Shown: positions 1 through 8,538 of the stretch, one piece after another
Numbering within the stretch: position 1 is the stretch's first letter
How the letters are laid out: each line of letters begins with the position of its first letter
From: Calothrix sp. NIES-2100
GTDB lineage: Bacteria > Cyanobacteriota > Cyanobacteriia > Cyanobacteriales > Nostocaceae
DNA length: 64,000 nucleotides
NCBI RefSeq assembly: GCF_002368195.1
Contig: NZ_AP018178.1
Coordinates: forward strand, 3,759,421 to 3,823,420
Reading direction: 5' to 3'
Translations under genes and position numbers: made by a program
The notes under the pieces: model-generated
What the model was told of the DNA's origin: nothing
Seen by the model: only the letters and a program-made list of their open reading frames with translations
The model's database searches: none

Positions 1-395
1 TCCATTGCGATCGCTAATTCCATCACTTGCAACTGGGAAAGAGGTTCCCCAGCCAGTTGATTAGCCCCAACCAACCCACCAACTATTGCAGTCGCCGAAC
101 TACCCAAACCCCGCGCCAACGGTACACCTAGCTGAATCTCAATTTTCACACTCGGCGGTATCTGCTCTATATATTGATATAACTTCACAAACCCTTGATA
201 AAGAAGATTACTTTCATCAGTTTGTACCCCTTCAGCTTCCTCACCAGTGACATGAATAATTAACCCGCCTTCATCCAGACGAGTGAATTTAAACACGTTG
301 TACAGCGTTAAAGCTGCACCAATGCAGTCAAAACCAGGCCCCAAATTAGCAGTGGTGGCGGGAACAGTAACAGTGACACTAGAAACAACAGACAT
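1..395 (-). CDS. thrB: Homoserine kinase, N-terminal part (runs off the left edge)
   Basis: Homoserine kinase phosphorylates L-homoserine with ATP, the step before threonine synthase, in the cytoplasm. Only the first 131 or so codons lie in the window. I translated them directly from the minus strand, starting at the ATG at 393-395. Two family marks are visible: the N-terminal NLGPGFDCIG segment (about residues 17-26) and the GHMP-kinase phosphate-binding loop PLARGLGSSAT at about residues 92-102. The frame is open to the edge with no stop. The next gene on this strand ends at 578, so thrB starts its own transcript or follows a 180-bp gap. Identification is firm; the C-terminal half cannot be judged. 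Confidence 0.93.
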   Translation of the reverse strand, partial: MSVVSSVTVTVPATTANLGPGFDCIGAALTLYNVFKFTRLDEGGLIIHVTGEEAEGVQTDESNLLYQGFVKLYQYIEQIPPSVKIEIQLGVPLARGLGSSATAIVGGLVGANQLAGEPLSQLQVMELAIAM

Positions 396-479
396 CTGCA
401 AATTTCACTAATCAATCAACCAGCATCCCATGTTAATGATTGATTTGCGCATTTTTTGTCAATAGTCATTTGTCCCCCT

Positions 480-552
480 CATCCCCCGGTTGGTGAGCGA
501 AGTCGTACTGCGTTCGCGCAGCGTCTCGTAGAGAAGCAGAACCCGCAGGGTA
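480..552. repeat. GC-rich small dispersed repeat in the thrB upstream gap
   Basis: The 396-577 gap has no gene. It holds a GC-rich palindromic stretch (around GTTCGCGCAGCGTCTCGTAG) flanked by CCCCTCATCCC-type repeats. Related GCGCAGCGTCTC motifs recur in this window near 6510, 13650 and 35050, so this is a dispersed repeat rather than a gene-specific site. Confidence 0.5.
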
Positions 553-577
553 CCACATCCCCCTCATCCCTCCTGCT

Positions 578-2626
578 TCACTGATGATCCCATACATGTT
601 TAAGATAATGCACGATCGCCTCTGCTGTGGGTAAATTAGTTGCTAGGAGAACTTCGTTAATGTTGCAGCTTCTCAAAAAAGCTTCTTCATTTGCTTGACT
701 GGGCTGAGGTACCAGAAAATCTCTCAGGAAAATTACCGCTAAAACCTCTCCTGAGTTTACTAATGAATTAATTGTTTGATATCCTCCAGATGTGGCTGCT
801 GGTATTTGCTGATTAACAGTTATACCTGTCTGTTGATGTAAGACTTCACTAATAGATGGGCAAGCAACAGTGAGACTCTGTAAGAAAAACTCTTTGTGCT
901 GATTCACAAAATCAGCTAATTCTGATTTTTTACTTTCGTGAGCTATAAGAACTATGTTTTTTTGATTGATGATTTGTTGAGGCTCACTTGCAGGTACTTG
1001 TTGGGCAATTTCATCAGATAGTGTTTTTTCTGTGCCAAAAATTTCATTCAGTGTTTGACTAATTGATTCAGATGTTTTATTACTAATTAATTCTGGCATT
1101 GCTTCATCTTCTAATTCTTCTGTTTTCTCCCCAAAATCGATTTTAGTTACATCTGATATTTCGTTTACTGTTGATGATTCAAAGTCAAAAGCTTTTGCAG
1201 TTTCTGCACTAAATTCTACCGCATTTGTTGCACTCAAATTAACTTCTTGATTGTTAACATCCACCGGAACTTCACCCACTATATCCGATGGAGCGCTAAC
1301 GAGATAACCAGACACAATAATGCTATCTTCTATGTATTCATCTTCGTCATCTTCATGACTAAACTCTGGAGTAAAGCTATTGACAAATTCTGGAGCTTCA
1401 ACTGGTGCAATATCCACTCGGAAATCATCTGCGCCATCTTGATTAGTGATAGCTTCGCTGATTTCACTTTCTACATCTAATGGTTCATTCTCTACATTAC
1501 GCGGTTGGATTATAGTGAAGTCTCGTAAAATTTCCGCCACATCTGGGGGAACTTCATCCACTAACTCAGGTGGTGGGCTAAAGATATCTCGTGGTTGAAC
1601 ATTGGTAAATTCTTGGATAATTTCCGCTTCCACATCAATATTTTGCTCGTTGATATCTGGGGGAACTTCACTTTCTATCTGTGATGGTGGGATATGTAAA
1701 TCTCGCAGTTGCACTATAGTGAATTCTTGCGGAATTTCTGCATCCCAATCAATATCTTGATAGTTAATTTCTACTGGAACTTGATTCACCACTTCTGGTG
1801 CTGGGCTAATTAAATCTTGGGGTTGTATAGATGTAACTTCTTCTGCAACTGGGTTACTAACAACTTCATCACTAACCACTGCGGGAACTTCACTTACCGC
1901 TTCTGGTGTTGGGCTAATAAAATCTTCGGATTGTATAGATGTGACTTCTTCTGCAACTGGGGTACTAACAATTTCATCACTAACCACGGCAGAAACTTCA
2001 CTTACCGCCTCTGGTGCTGGGCTAATAAAATCTTCGGGTTGTATAGATGTGACTTCTTCTGCAACTGGTGTATCTGCATCAACCTCTTGTTCGCTGATTT
2101 CTTCAGGAGTTTCAAGGGTACTTTCCAGTGCGTTTATTGCTTCTTCTAGTTCTGATGTTTCGACTTCGCTAGTTTTTGAACTCGGCTGCTGTAATACTTC
2201 TCTTGCTTGATTGGCAACATTAATATTGTTGAGATTATCATTACCTCGCAAACCAGAAAATAGTGCTGGATCTATAGTTCTAAATACTGTCTCTGGCTGT
2301 TCAGATAAAGGAATCAAATCTTCCACTGCGATCACGTAATCGCCAATCCGGATAATGTCTTTATCCTTCAACAAGAATGGTCTATTTTTTTCAGCTATTT
2401 TGCCATTAACTATTGAGCCGTTTCTACTCCCAAGGTCGCAGAAGTAGTAATTACCACTTTGAATAAAAAATTTGCCATGTATTCTGCTCACATCAGGACT
2501 ATCCAACACTAAATCGGAATCAGGAGAACGACCGATAATGCATTCTCCTGTTGGTGTAGTTGCTAACGCTAAATCAAGTTCGTTAACTTCATTTAGTGTT
2601 GGTGAGTAGTTAACTTTTACTTTCAT
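578..2626 (-). CDS. FHA domain protein with repeat linker and methylglyoxal-synthase-like C-terminus
   Basis: A 682-residue, probably cytoplasmic signalling protein. Residues about 25-105 form an FHA phosphothreonine-binding domain, with the GRS, SRIHG and NGS motifs seen. The middle is acidic and low-complexity, with a roughly 35-residue unit containing PVAEEVTSIQPEDFIS repeated three times. The last ~126 residues (557-682) look like methylglyoxal synthase: an IVLIAHESKK start, a TG..V segment, SGGYQ where the enzyme has GGDQ, PQPSQA where it has the catalytic-His region, and LLATNLPTAEAI near the end. Missing acid and His suggest a non-catalytic ligand-binding or scaffold domain. Its start overlaps the upstream gene's stop (ATGA), so the two are translationally coupled. 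FHA is certain; the C-terminal assignment is by eye. Confidence 0.85.
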   Translation of the reverse strand: MKVKVNYSPTLNEVNELDLALATTPTGECIIGRSPDSDLVLDSPDVSRIHGKFFIQSGNYYFCDLGSRNGSIVNGKIAEKNRPFLLKDKDIIRIGDYVIAVEDLIPLSEQPETVFRTIDPALFSGLRGNDNLNNINVANQAREVLQQPSSKTSEVETSELEEAINALESTLETPEEISEQEVDADTPVAEEVTSIQPEDFISPAPEAVSEVSAVVSDEIVSTPVAEEVTSIQSEDFISPTPEAVSEVPAVVSDEVVSNPVAEEVTSIQPQDLISPAPEVVNQVPVEINYQDIDWDAEIPQEFTIVQLRDLHIPPSQIESEVPPDINEQNIDVEAEIIQEFTNVQPRDIFSPPPELVDEVPPDVAEILRDFTIIQPRNVENEPLDVESEISEAITNQDGADDFRVDIAPVEAPEFVNSFTPEFSHEDDEDEYIEDSIIVSGYLVSAPSDIVGEVPVDVNNQEVNLSATNAVEFSAETAKAFDFESSTVNEISDVTKIDFGEKTEELEDEAMPELISNKTSESISQTLNEIFGTEKTLSDEIAQQVPASEPQQIINQKNIVLIAHESKKSELADFVNQHKEFFLQSLTVACPSISEVLHQQTGITVNQQIPAATSGGYQTINSLVNSGEVLAVIFLRDFLVPQPSQANEEAFLRSCNINEVLLATNLPTAEAIVHYLKHVWDHQ

Positions 2627-2826
2627 ATTAATTTTTCGTTAATTTTATTAATTTCTGTAACCCAGCGCTGACGGGTTTTAGGTTCTAAATTAAAAATATC
2701 ATTTTGTGCCCAGTGAAAGCGATCGGCAATAAAGGCTACCTCCTCATATACGGTATCAGAGGGGTAGCTGACTACTCCCCCGCTAGTTTTCGCTCCACTG
2801 AATATTGAGTATTGCAATGGGGACAT
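2623..2826 (-). CDS. DUF6760-type small protein of phage-tail/eCIS clusters
   Basis: A 67-residue protein. Its core (YPSDTVYEEVAFIADRFHW, then a Trp-containing W..EI.KIN end) matches what I know as DUF6760, a small protein found beside contractile-injection-system or phage-tail genes. The family usually begins a few residues before the YP motif. The first ~15 residues here therefore overlap the decayed end of the upstream gene, and the true start may be an internal TTG or GTA-region codon. The stop overlaps the FHA gene's ATG by four bases. Its molecular role is unknown to me. Family call is fairly good; start is uncertain. Confidence 0.65.
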   Translation of the reverse strand: MSPLQYSIFSGAKTSGGVVSYPSDTVYEEVAFIADRFHWAQNDIFNLEPKTRQRWVTEINKINEKLI

Positions 2827-2856
2827 TGTGTGGGTATCTTTACATTTCCTTGTTGA

Positions 2857-3147
2857 TTAATACGATTGTGACATTTCTCCGACCTGAAGGTAAAGAAGCA
2901 GTCCTTCTAATAAATCGGTCTTCATAGAGAAGAAACTACCTAAGAGGGTAATAACCCGTGCTAGCATTACCAAAACACTGTAAGCGGGATTCTCGTGAAC
3001 TTTGCGTTCTTGTTGTACCAAAATTTCATCTTTGGCGGTAGCTAAACCCATCATTCCATGACGATGAACTCGGTTTTGGCTATCAATCAACCTTCTAGGA
3101 AGAATGAAAGCAAATTCATTGCTGAGATTATCCTGCTTGCGACCCAT
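2857..3147 (-). CDS. Phage-tail assembly-like protein of eCIS type, C-terminus apparently frameshifted
   Basis: The 96-residue frame has the pattern of the small tail-assembly proteins in cyanobacterial and actinobacterial extracellular contractile injection clusters: FILPRRLIDSQNRVHRHGMM, then LATAKDEI, a conserved NPAYSVLVMLARVITLLGS and a LLEGLL segment. After LYLQ the frame ends in eight unrelated residues. The neighbouring frame continues with NRINQQGN and CPHCNTQYSVE to a stop at 2772-2774, which is the expected tail of the family with its CxxC knuckle. I infer a frameshift between about 2875 and 2905. No sheath, tube or baseplate genes are present upstream, so this is a detached or relic member. 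Confidence 0.6.
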   Translation of the reverse strand: MGRKQDNLSNEFAFILPRRLIDSQNRVHRHGMMGLATAKDEILVQQERKVHENPAYSVLVMLARVITLLGSFFSMKTDLLEGLLLYLQVGEMSQSY

Positions 3148-3179
3148 ACCAATTTTAGATTTTAGATTTTAGATTATGC

Positions 3180-3234
3180 TCAATGGTCAATGGTCAATGG
3201 TCAATAGTCAATAGTCAATAGTCAATAGTCAATC
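3180..3234. repeat. Heptamer short tandem repeat, TCAATGG/TCAATAG
   Basis: Seven consecutive 7-bp units plus a partial one: three TCAATGG, four TCAATAG. This is the STRR type known from heterocystous cyanobacteria. TTTAGATTTTAGA repeats lie just before it. The rest of the 3148-3841 gap shows no convincing gene. Confidence 0.85.
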
Positions 3235-3283
3235 AATGCAAGGATTTTGGATTTACGATTTTGGATTGACTGCACCCATAAAG

Positions 3284-3345
3284 GTAGGGGCGGGTTTACT
3301 TGGATCTTTGTGAATGAATGAGGATATTTGTGAACCCGCCCCTAC
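3284..3345. repeat. Inverted repeat with GTAGGGGCGGG arms
   Basis: Arms GTAGGGGCGGGTTTAC (3284-3299) and GTGAACCCGCCCCTAC (3330-3345) pair across a 30-bp loop. The same arms recur near 59335-59397 and 62295-62525, marking a dispersed hairpin family. Confidence 0.7.
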
Positions 3346-3841
3346 TTGAGGATTTTAAATTGACGATTTTGGATTTGTTCCACCCACGGCTGTGCATGAA
3401 CCGAAATAATCTAAAATCTAAAATCTAAAATCTAAAATTGGCGCGGTCAATGGTAATTGGTCTTTAGACTGTGGACTGTGGACTGTTAAACTTCTTACAT
3501 GAATCAAAAGCCCTCACCCTAAATCCCTGTCCCAAGCTTGTTTTAGGGACTTTGAAATTCAGTAGCTCGAAAACTTTTGTAAGTTGACGAAATAATCAGG
3601 GTTTCAGGCGAGGTTTTTGGGCTGATGATTGCTCCCGCTTGCACTGCACTCTTAACCTACCAACAACGCCCATTCCTTGAAAAGCACAGTCTAACAGGAT
3701 TGCGGCAATTTGTGTTCCTAAACTCAAATGAAAGGTTGGCAAGGGTTCTGGAAAACTTTGCGATCTTAAGTTATACAAATCGAGCCGCAATCTGAGTTAC
3801 ATGCTGATGCTAAAATTACTCTACAGCTATTTAGTTAATTA

Positions 3842-4951
3842 ATGGATAAGTCTGTTATGACCGGTGTCCTCTCTCCTCTGCGGATTGGCAAATATATTGC
3901 CCGCTATCCCATTGTTCAAGGTGCAATGGCGGTGCGGGTGTCTGGTGCAAACCTAGCTGGATCTGTCGCCAATGCGGGAGGAATCGGTGTAATTGCCTCA
4001 CTGGGATTGGGGCTATCTTCTCCCTATTTTGACCAACGCAAACGTGGCAGCTTTTTTAGGGCTAATCGGCTGGCTTTGATTGATGAACTGGCTAAAGTTC
4101 GCCAAATCAGCCCAGATGGCATCATTGGTGTCAACATTTTGGTTGCTACTAGAGATTATCAGATGTTGGCTCAGACTGCGGCAGCCCAAGGAGCAAATCT
4201 CATCGTTACTGGAGCCGGATTACCTTTATCTTTACCAGAGTACACCGCAAACTATCCAGATGTGGCACTTGTACCCAGTGTATCTAACCTGCACTCAGCC
4301 CAGTTAATCTGCCAAACCTGGCAACGTCAATATAACCGCCTACCTGATGCGTTGATTGTGGAAAATTGCCAGTTTGTTGGGGGTCATTTTACAGAATGCG
4401 ATCGCGTTAACCTGCCAGGATTTTCTATTGGTTCTGTAATTTCCCAACTACGGCATTATTGCCAACAGCAGTTAGGGGTGAATATTCCCTTAATTATCAC
4501 AGGCGGAATTAGCGATCGCACCGATATTGAGCGGATGTTGGCTATGGGCGCAGATGGGGTACAAATCGGTACTCGCTTCATAACCACAGAAGAATGTGAC
4601 GCCGATCGCCGTTATAAAGAATATCATCTTAACGCCCGTGTAGAAGATATTGTGACCGTCCCTAGTCCAGTGGGCAAAATGACTCGTGCTTTACGTAATT
4701 CCTTTGCCCAAGAAGTAATTGACGGTTCCTTAAGCCAAGAACAGGGATGCATTGCTAACTGTTTAGAGAAGTGTTTATATCGAGATACTGGCAAAACTTA
4801 TTGTATTCTCCAAGCACTTGCTAAGGCTGCACATGGAGATGTTGAAAATGGTTTAATTTTTTCTGGTGCGAATGTTAGGTACACTGAGCGAATCATGTCA
4901 ATTGCAGAACTGATGGCAGAATTCACCCAGCCTTGTACTATTCCAGTTTAA
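3842..4951 (+). CDS. Nitronate monooxygenase / 2-nitropropane dioxygenase-like flavoprotein
   Basis: A 369-residue FMN-dependent TIM-barrel protein of the nitronate monooxygenase/FabK-like group, expected to oxidise nitronates or to act as a related reductase in the cytoplasm. Seen features: N-terminal YPIVQGAMAVRVSGANLAG and NAGGIGVIAS, a GVNILVA strand, VTGAGLP, VENCQFVGGHFTE at the position of the catalytic His/FMN region, and the phosphate-binding IITGGISD plus MGADGVQIGTRF. A Cys-rich CIANCLEKC stretch near the C-terminus is typical of the longer bacterial members. No clear Shine-Dalgarno precedes the ATG at 3842; Met6 is an alternative start. Substrate cannot be deduced. Confidence 0.85.
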   Translation: MDKSVMTGVLSPLRIGKYIARYPIVQGAMAVRVSGANLAGSVANAGGIGVIASLGLGLSSPYFDQRKRGSFFRANRLALIDELAKVRQISPDGIIGVNILVATRDYQMLAQTAAAQGANLIVTGAGLPLSLPEYTANYPDVALVPSVSNLHSAQLICQTWQRQYNRLPDALIVENCQFVGGHFTECDRVNLPGFSIGSVISQLRHYCQQQLGVNIPLIITGGISDRTDIERMLAMGADGVQIGTRFITTEECDADRRYKEYHLNARVEDIVTVPSPVGKMTRALRNSFAQEVIDGSLSQEQGCIANCLEKCLYRDTGKTYCILQALAKAAHGDVENGLIFSGANVRYTERIMSIAELMAEFTQPCTIPV

Positions 4952-5018
4952 GGTTGCTACAAATGGCAAACAGGGAATGCGATCGCGCTCTCGTTGTCAA
5001 TCAAAAGTCGAGTAATTT

Positions 5019-5732
5019 ATGGATGTAGATGAAATTCTTAAACGTTACGCTGCTGGAGAACGCAGTTTTCCGCAAGTCAATTTACAAGAAGCAGAACTAA
5101 CAAATGCAATTTTAACTCTTTCAGATTTTAGCTATGCAGATTTACGTCAGACACGCCTAGGAAAAACTAACTTTAGCCAAGCTTGTCTGCGACAGGCAGA
5201 TTTAAGTGAAGCTATCCTCTGGGGTACAGATTTAAGTGAAGCAGACTTATATCGGGCGCTGCTGCGAGAAGCAGATTTGACGAGTGCAAAACTAATGAAG
5301 AGCAATTTGACAGAAGCTAACTTAATTAAAGCTAGTTTATGCGGTGCTAATTTAAATGGTGCCACACTTTCCCGTTCTCTGCTATTTCAAGCAGATTTGC
5401 GTCCAAGTTCCGACCACCGCACAGACTTAGGATATGCGATTTTAACTGAGGCAGACTTAAGCTACGCTGACCTGAGAGCGGCTACCATGCATCACGCCAA
5501 CTTAGATAAAGCTAAGTTGTGTCGGGCAAACCTCAGCCGGAGACTTCAGTGGGGGGATTTAGCTACAGATCTTAGTGGAGCCAGTTTGCAAGGAGCAGAC
5601 CTCAGCTATGCAAATCTCGATGGTGCAATTTTGCGAAACGCGAATTTGCAAGGAGCAGACTTAACTGGAGCAATTCTCACTGACGTTGACCTCCAAGGAG
5701 CGATCATGCCCGACGGTAAAATTCATAATTAA
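5019..5732 (+). CDS. Pentapeptide repeat protein
   Basis: A 237-residue protein built almost wholly of A(D/N)Lxx pentapeptides from about residue 20 to the end, for example ADLSEA, ANLIKA, ANLNGA, ADLSYA. These fold as a right-handed quadrilateral beta-helix. A break at about residues 128-135 (PSSDHRTD) and a second near 175-190 interrupt the ladder. There is no signal peptide or membrane segment, so it is likely cytosolic. Members of this family are numerous in cyanobacteria and mostly of unknown function. The gene follows the flavoprotein by 67 bp on the same strand and could be co-transcribed. Confidence 0.9.
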   Translation: MDVDEILKRYAAGERSFPQVNLQEAELTNAILTLSDFSYADLRQTRLGKTNFSQACLRQADLSEAILWGTDLSEADLYRALLREADLTSAKLMKSNLTEANLIKASLCGANLNGATLSRSLLFQADLRPSSDHRTDLGYAILTEADLSYADLRAATMHHANLDKAKLCRANLSRRLQWGDLATDLSGASLQGADLSYANLDGAILRNANLQGADLTGAILTDVDLQGAIMPDGKIHN

Positions 5733-6397
5733 AGGCGATCGCTGTGTGTGAAGTACCCCACCCCACAAAGGGATGGGGCTTCCTGTCTCACAGGTAAGGG
5801 ACGTACAACTAAAAAAATATTCCATTGCATGAAGGCAGGGGGGCAGGGGAGCAGGGGAGCAGGGGAGAGGAACAGTCGTGTTAAGTTCAGAAATTGGAAT
5901 AATTTATTTTTTGCAGTTCCCTAAATGGTACGTTATACCAATTTAATGTGAAGTTGCACATATCTAGATCCCCCATTATCCCCCTTAAAAAGGGGGACTT
6001 TGAGAGATTTTTTCCGGTTCCCCCCTTAATAAGGGCAGGGCTGTTTCATTCGCTGCTGTGTGATATTTGTCAAGGAAATATTTTCACGCAAAGGCGCAAA
6101 GGCGCAAAGAAAAACAACGTATTTAAAGACCAAGGCGCAAAAATTTTCGACCAAAATTGTGTGCTAACCCTCAATTTTAGTCTCTTGAACCCTTGCTATT
6201 TTAACCATTTTAGGGAACGAAACAGCCCTGCTTAATAAGGGGGGTTAGGGGGGATCGAATTCTATGCAGCTTCATAAAAAATTGGTATTAGGCACTTAAA
6301 TTGTTGTATGTGTCTACGTCTGATCCCCAATTAGTAAAACGCCGATGAAAGTAGTTTGACTCTGGATCGGCAAAATTGCCCAAAATTCCCCTTTCCT
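5733..6397. other. Gene-free, repeat-rich gap
   Basis: No credible gene. It holds a short hairpin reminiscent of IS200/IS605 ends (CCCCACCCC...GGGATGGGG, about 5757-5785). Tandem GCAGGGGA units lie at 5838-5866. At 5897-5925 there is a fragment ending TGCAGTTCCCTAA like the end of the 59.3-kb MITE family. GATCCCCC...GGGGGGATC inverted blocks flank 5970-6260. Confidence 0.5.
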
Positions 6398-6634
6398 AAG
6401 AGGATGTTTGAAAAGTTCTGTCGTCGGTAGCAAAAAATTCTAGATCCCCCTAAATCCCCCTTAAAAAGGGGAGGCAGTGCGTTGGGCGGGTTTCCCGACT
6501 TGTTCGCGCAGCGTCTCCCCTTGGGAGAAGCAACTGCCGTGGACTTTGAGTCCAGTTCCCCCCTTTTTAAGGGGGGCTAGGGGGGATCTGAAAGTACTTA
6601 TAATCACAGCCAATCACTTTTAAAACAAGCTCTA
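6398..6634 (+). mobile_element. MITE-like element, copy 1
   Basis: A ~237-bp non-coding element starting AAGAGGATGTTTGAAAAGT and ending ACTTTTAAAACAAGCTCT, so the ends are imperfect terminal inverted repeats. Inside are GATCCCCC...GGGGGATC inverted arms and a GC-rich TTCGCGCAGCGTCTCCCC core. The same element lies inverted at 13533-13768. It has no transposase and would need one in trans. Confidence 0.8.
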
Positions 6635-6642
6635 AGAACACT

Positions 6643-6975
6643 TCATGAGTCATAGAAGTTATCTATTCTGATATCCCGCCAAATTTCTGAAACTTGCCAG
6701 CCTGAATTGCCAACAGATTGGACTAGGGGATTGTTACGCACTGGAATATAGTTAGTCTCTTCATACTGAATATCAAGTACTGGATTGCTTTCAATTATTG
6801 GCTCTTGAATCTCAACAGTATCTGCTCTTAAAGTCGGCTGTGATAAATCTTCTTGTGTTTCTAACTTTGTGAGAATGGGCTTTTCAATTCTTCTGATGAG
6901 TTGGATATCCATTGAGGTTTCAATTGTATGATTTGACAAAAAAATCAGACTCTGAGCGAGAATGAGGAACAGCAC
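6643..6975 (-). CDS. Hypothetical protein
   Basis: A 110-residue frame with a hydrophobic first 20 residues (MLFLILAQSLIFLSN), then a hydrophilic Glu/Thr-rich body ending WQVSEIWRDIRIDNFYDS. A later start at Met22 (6912) would remove the hydrophobic part. I recognise no family. It begins right beside a MITE and no clear ribosome-binding site is visible. It could be a small exported protein or a chance frame. Confidence 0.35.
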   Translation of the reverse strand: MLFLILAQSLIFLSNHTIETSMDIQLIRRIEKPILTKLETQEDLSQPTLRADTVEIQEPIIESNPVLDIQYEETNYIPVRNNPLVQSVGNSGWQVSEIWRDIRIDNFYDS

Positions 6976-7136
6976 AATCTAGTCTTTCCCAAGTTAATAG
7001 AGAAATCCGCACAAAGTTGTTGTAAAGTTTGCTCTGGAAAATTACTTAATCTAGTATAGGATACAACAAATTTATCCCTGATGGAATCATCGCCTGACTA
7101 TTTATTTCAACAGTGCGATCGCTTCGTCAATCAACT

Positions 7137-7346
7137 TTTGCGACTCACAAACTAGCATTTGCGACTCGTAAACTAGCATTTGCGACTCACAAACTAGCAT
7201 TTGCGACTCACAAACTAGCATTTGCGACTCACAAACTAGCATTTGCGACTCGTAAACTAGCATTTGCGACTCACAAACTAGCATTTGCGACTTACAAACT
7301 AGCATTTGCGACTTACAAACTAGCATTTGCGACTTACAAACTAGCA
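7137..7346. repeat. 21-bp tandem repeat, ten units
   Basis: Ten head-to-tail copies of TTTGCGACTCACAAACTAGCA, with CAC/GTA/TAC variation at one spot. Because 21 is a multiple of three, both strands stay open. The minus frame 7102-7347 reads as (MLVCESQ)n and ends LIDEAIALLK. The plus frame 7113-7394 reads as (KLAFATH)n. Neither frame has a convincing start region, so I annotate the repeat rather than a gene. If translated, the minus product would be a heptad, possibly coiled-coil, peptide of 81 residues. Confidence 0.9.
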
Positions 7347-7529
7347 TTTGCGGTTAATTTCGGGAAATATACTCTTACTCATCCAGTTTACTAAACCTAA
7401 GGCTGGCAAAGTTCTGTAACTTCACTGTGGCTGGTGCAGTCGCTTATTGCATATTCTAATGGTATCTAAAGAACTCCGTACAAAATACTATCAGGGTTCT
7501 TCATATCAAAATCCAAACAGGAAAACTTT

Positions 7530-7898
7530 ATGGTGCAACGCAAACGCAATTCTACCGCACTCACCAAAGCTGAACGACGGATTGAAGGAATGCAGATGAT
7601 TCATCCTCAGTTAGACTTTGGTAATGGTTTATCAATAGCTAACTACAACAATAAAATTCTGGAGATCCGAAATAAGCTAACCGCCTACAATCAAGCACGA
7701 ACAATGATGGAGACAACACAGAATGCATTAGCAGAAGCAGAAAGTGAGTTGAATACTCTTTCTGAGAAAATGCTGCTGAGTGTTGCATCTCACTATGGCA
7801 AAACTAGTAATGAGTATGGGATGGCTGGTGGAACCCGCAGATCAAACCGCAAGAAATCGCGTCCGGCGACAAATCAAACAGCGATGTCTGCGGAGTGA
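7530..7898 (+). CDS. Conserved cyanobacterial hypothetical protein
   Basis: A 122-residue, charged, probably helical protein. It begins MVQRKRNSTALTKAERRIEG, has a central helix rich in Ala/Glu (ALAEAESELNTLSEKML) likely to form a coiled coil, then a SVASHYGKTSNEYGMAGG segment and a basic RSNRKKSRP tail. I have seen similar short proteins repeatedly in Nostoc-like genomes but know no function. An AGGAAAA stretch lies about 10 bases before the ATG. It has no signal peptide. Confidence 0.7.
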   Translation: MVQRKRNSTALTKAERRIEGMQMIHPQLDFGNGLSIANYNNKILEIRNKLTAYNQARTMMETTQNALAEAESELNTLSEKMLLSVASHYGKTSNEYGMAGGTRRSNRKKSRPATNQTAMSAE

Positions 7899-7967
7899 TT
7901 GTGCGAACAAATGTTGATTTGTGTCAACACAAGCAGCCTATACGCCTTGTTTGAGGAAGGGTGGCTT

Positions 7968-8086
7968 ATTACAGCGATTTTCAGGTAAATGAACTACAAA
8001 TATACCTCTCCCTAGCCCGCTCCTAAGAGGAGCTACGGTGATTAAGTCTCATAATTGTGGTCTAAATACATGAAAACTGCTGTAAT
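7968..8086. mobile_element. Small MITE-like inverted-repeat element
   Basis: The ends are 20-bp imperfect terminal inverted repeats: ATTACAGCGATTTTCAGGTA at 7968 and the complement of ATTACAGCAGTTTTCATGTA ending at 8086. About 120 bp, non-coding. The rest of the 7899-8538 gap is AT-rich with no gene that I can support. Confidence 0.55.
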
Positions 8087-8538
8087 ATTACTCTCAACTC
8101 GTTCCTGACATTCGTGACAGGTTAAGGTCAGATACTATTTTTCAATAAGCAATAGTACTTAAAAGGTTGCTGAAAATCGGGGCGGAAAACACAATCTTTG
8201 AGCAGGCGATGCCAAAGAAAAGCCGCTCCGCGCCTACGCATAATTTTTATACGCATCATTCATTCTTGCCCCATAAGTTCAGTACAAGAGTTAACTTAAT
8301 ACCTCTGCTTTCTCTAAATTTTCAGCATATTTTCTAATTGACAAAAGTGAGATTATCTTAAACTCTCACCCCCTCACCGATGAAGTAGGGGATATTATGC
8401 AAAAACTTTCTATATTTTTATGAAAAATTGGGCTGATAAGCAGAGAAGTTGTGTAGTATTATTGATAATCTAGAGAAAGAATGTATATTATTACTTACTT
8501 TAAGTTATATATCCTACGTCGTAAAACACTGTTTATAA

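Noticed and set aside
3180..3234. Heptamer array considered as a CRISPR array
   Set aside because: Units are 7 bp with no spacers. None of the tandem arrays in the window have CRISPR-like repeat-spacer structure.
3596..3790. 64-codon minus frame upstream of the flavoprotein
   Set aside because: No recognisable family, no ribosome-binding site, and composition like the surrounding repeat DNA.
5948..6235. 95-codon plus frame
   Set aside because: Covers GATCCCCC/AAGGCGCAAAG repeat blocks; residues such as PLKKGDF and QRRKGAKK are the usual translation of those repeats.
7102..7394. Open frames on both strands through the 21-bp repeat as heptad-repeat proteins
   Set aside because: A 21-bp unit with no stop leaves every copy open on both strands automatically. 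Neither frame has a ribosome-binding site or unique coding sequence of useful length.
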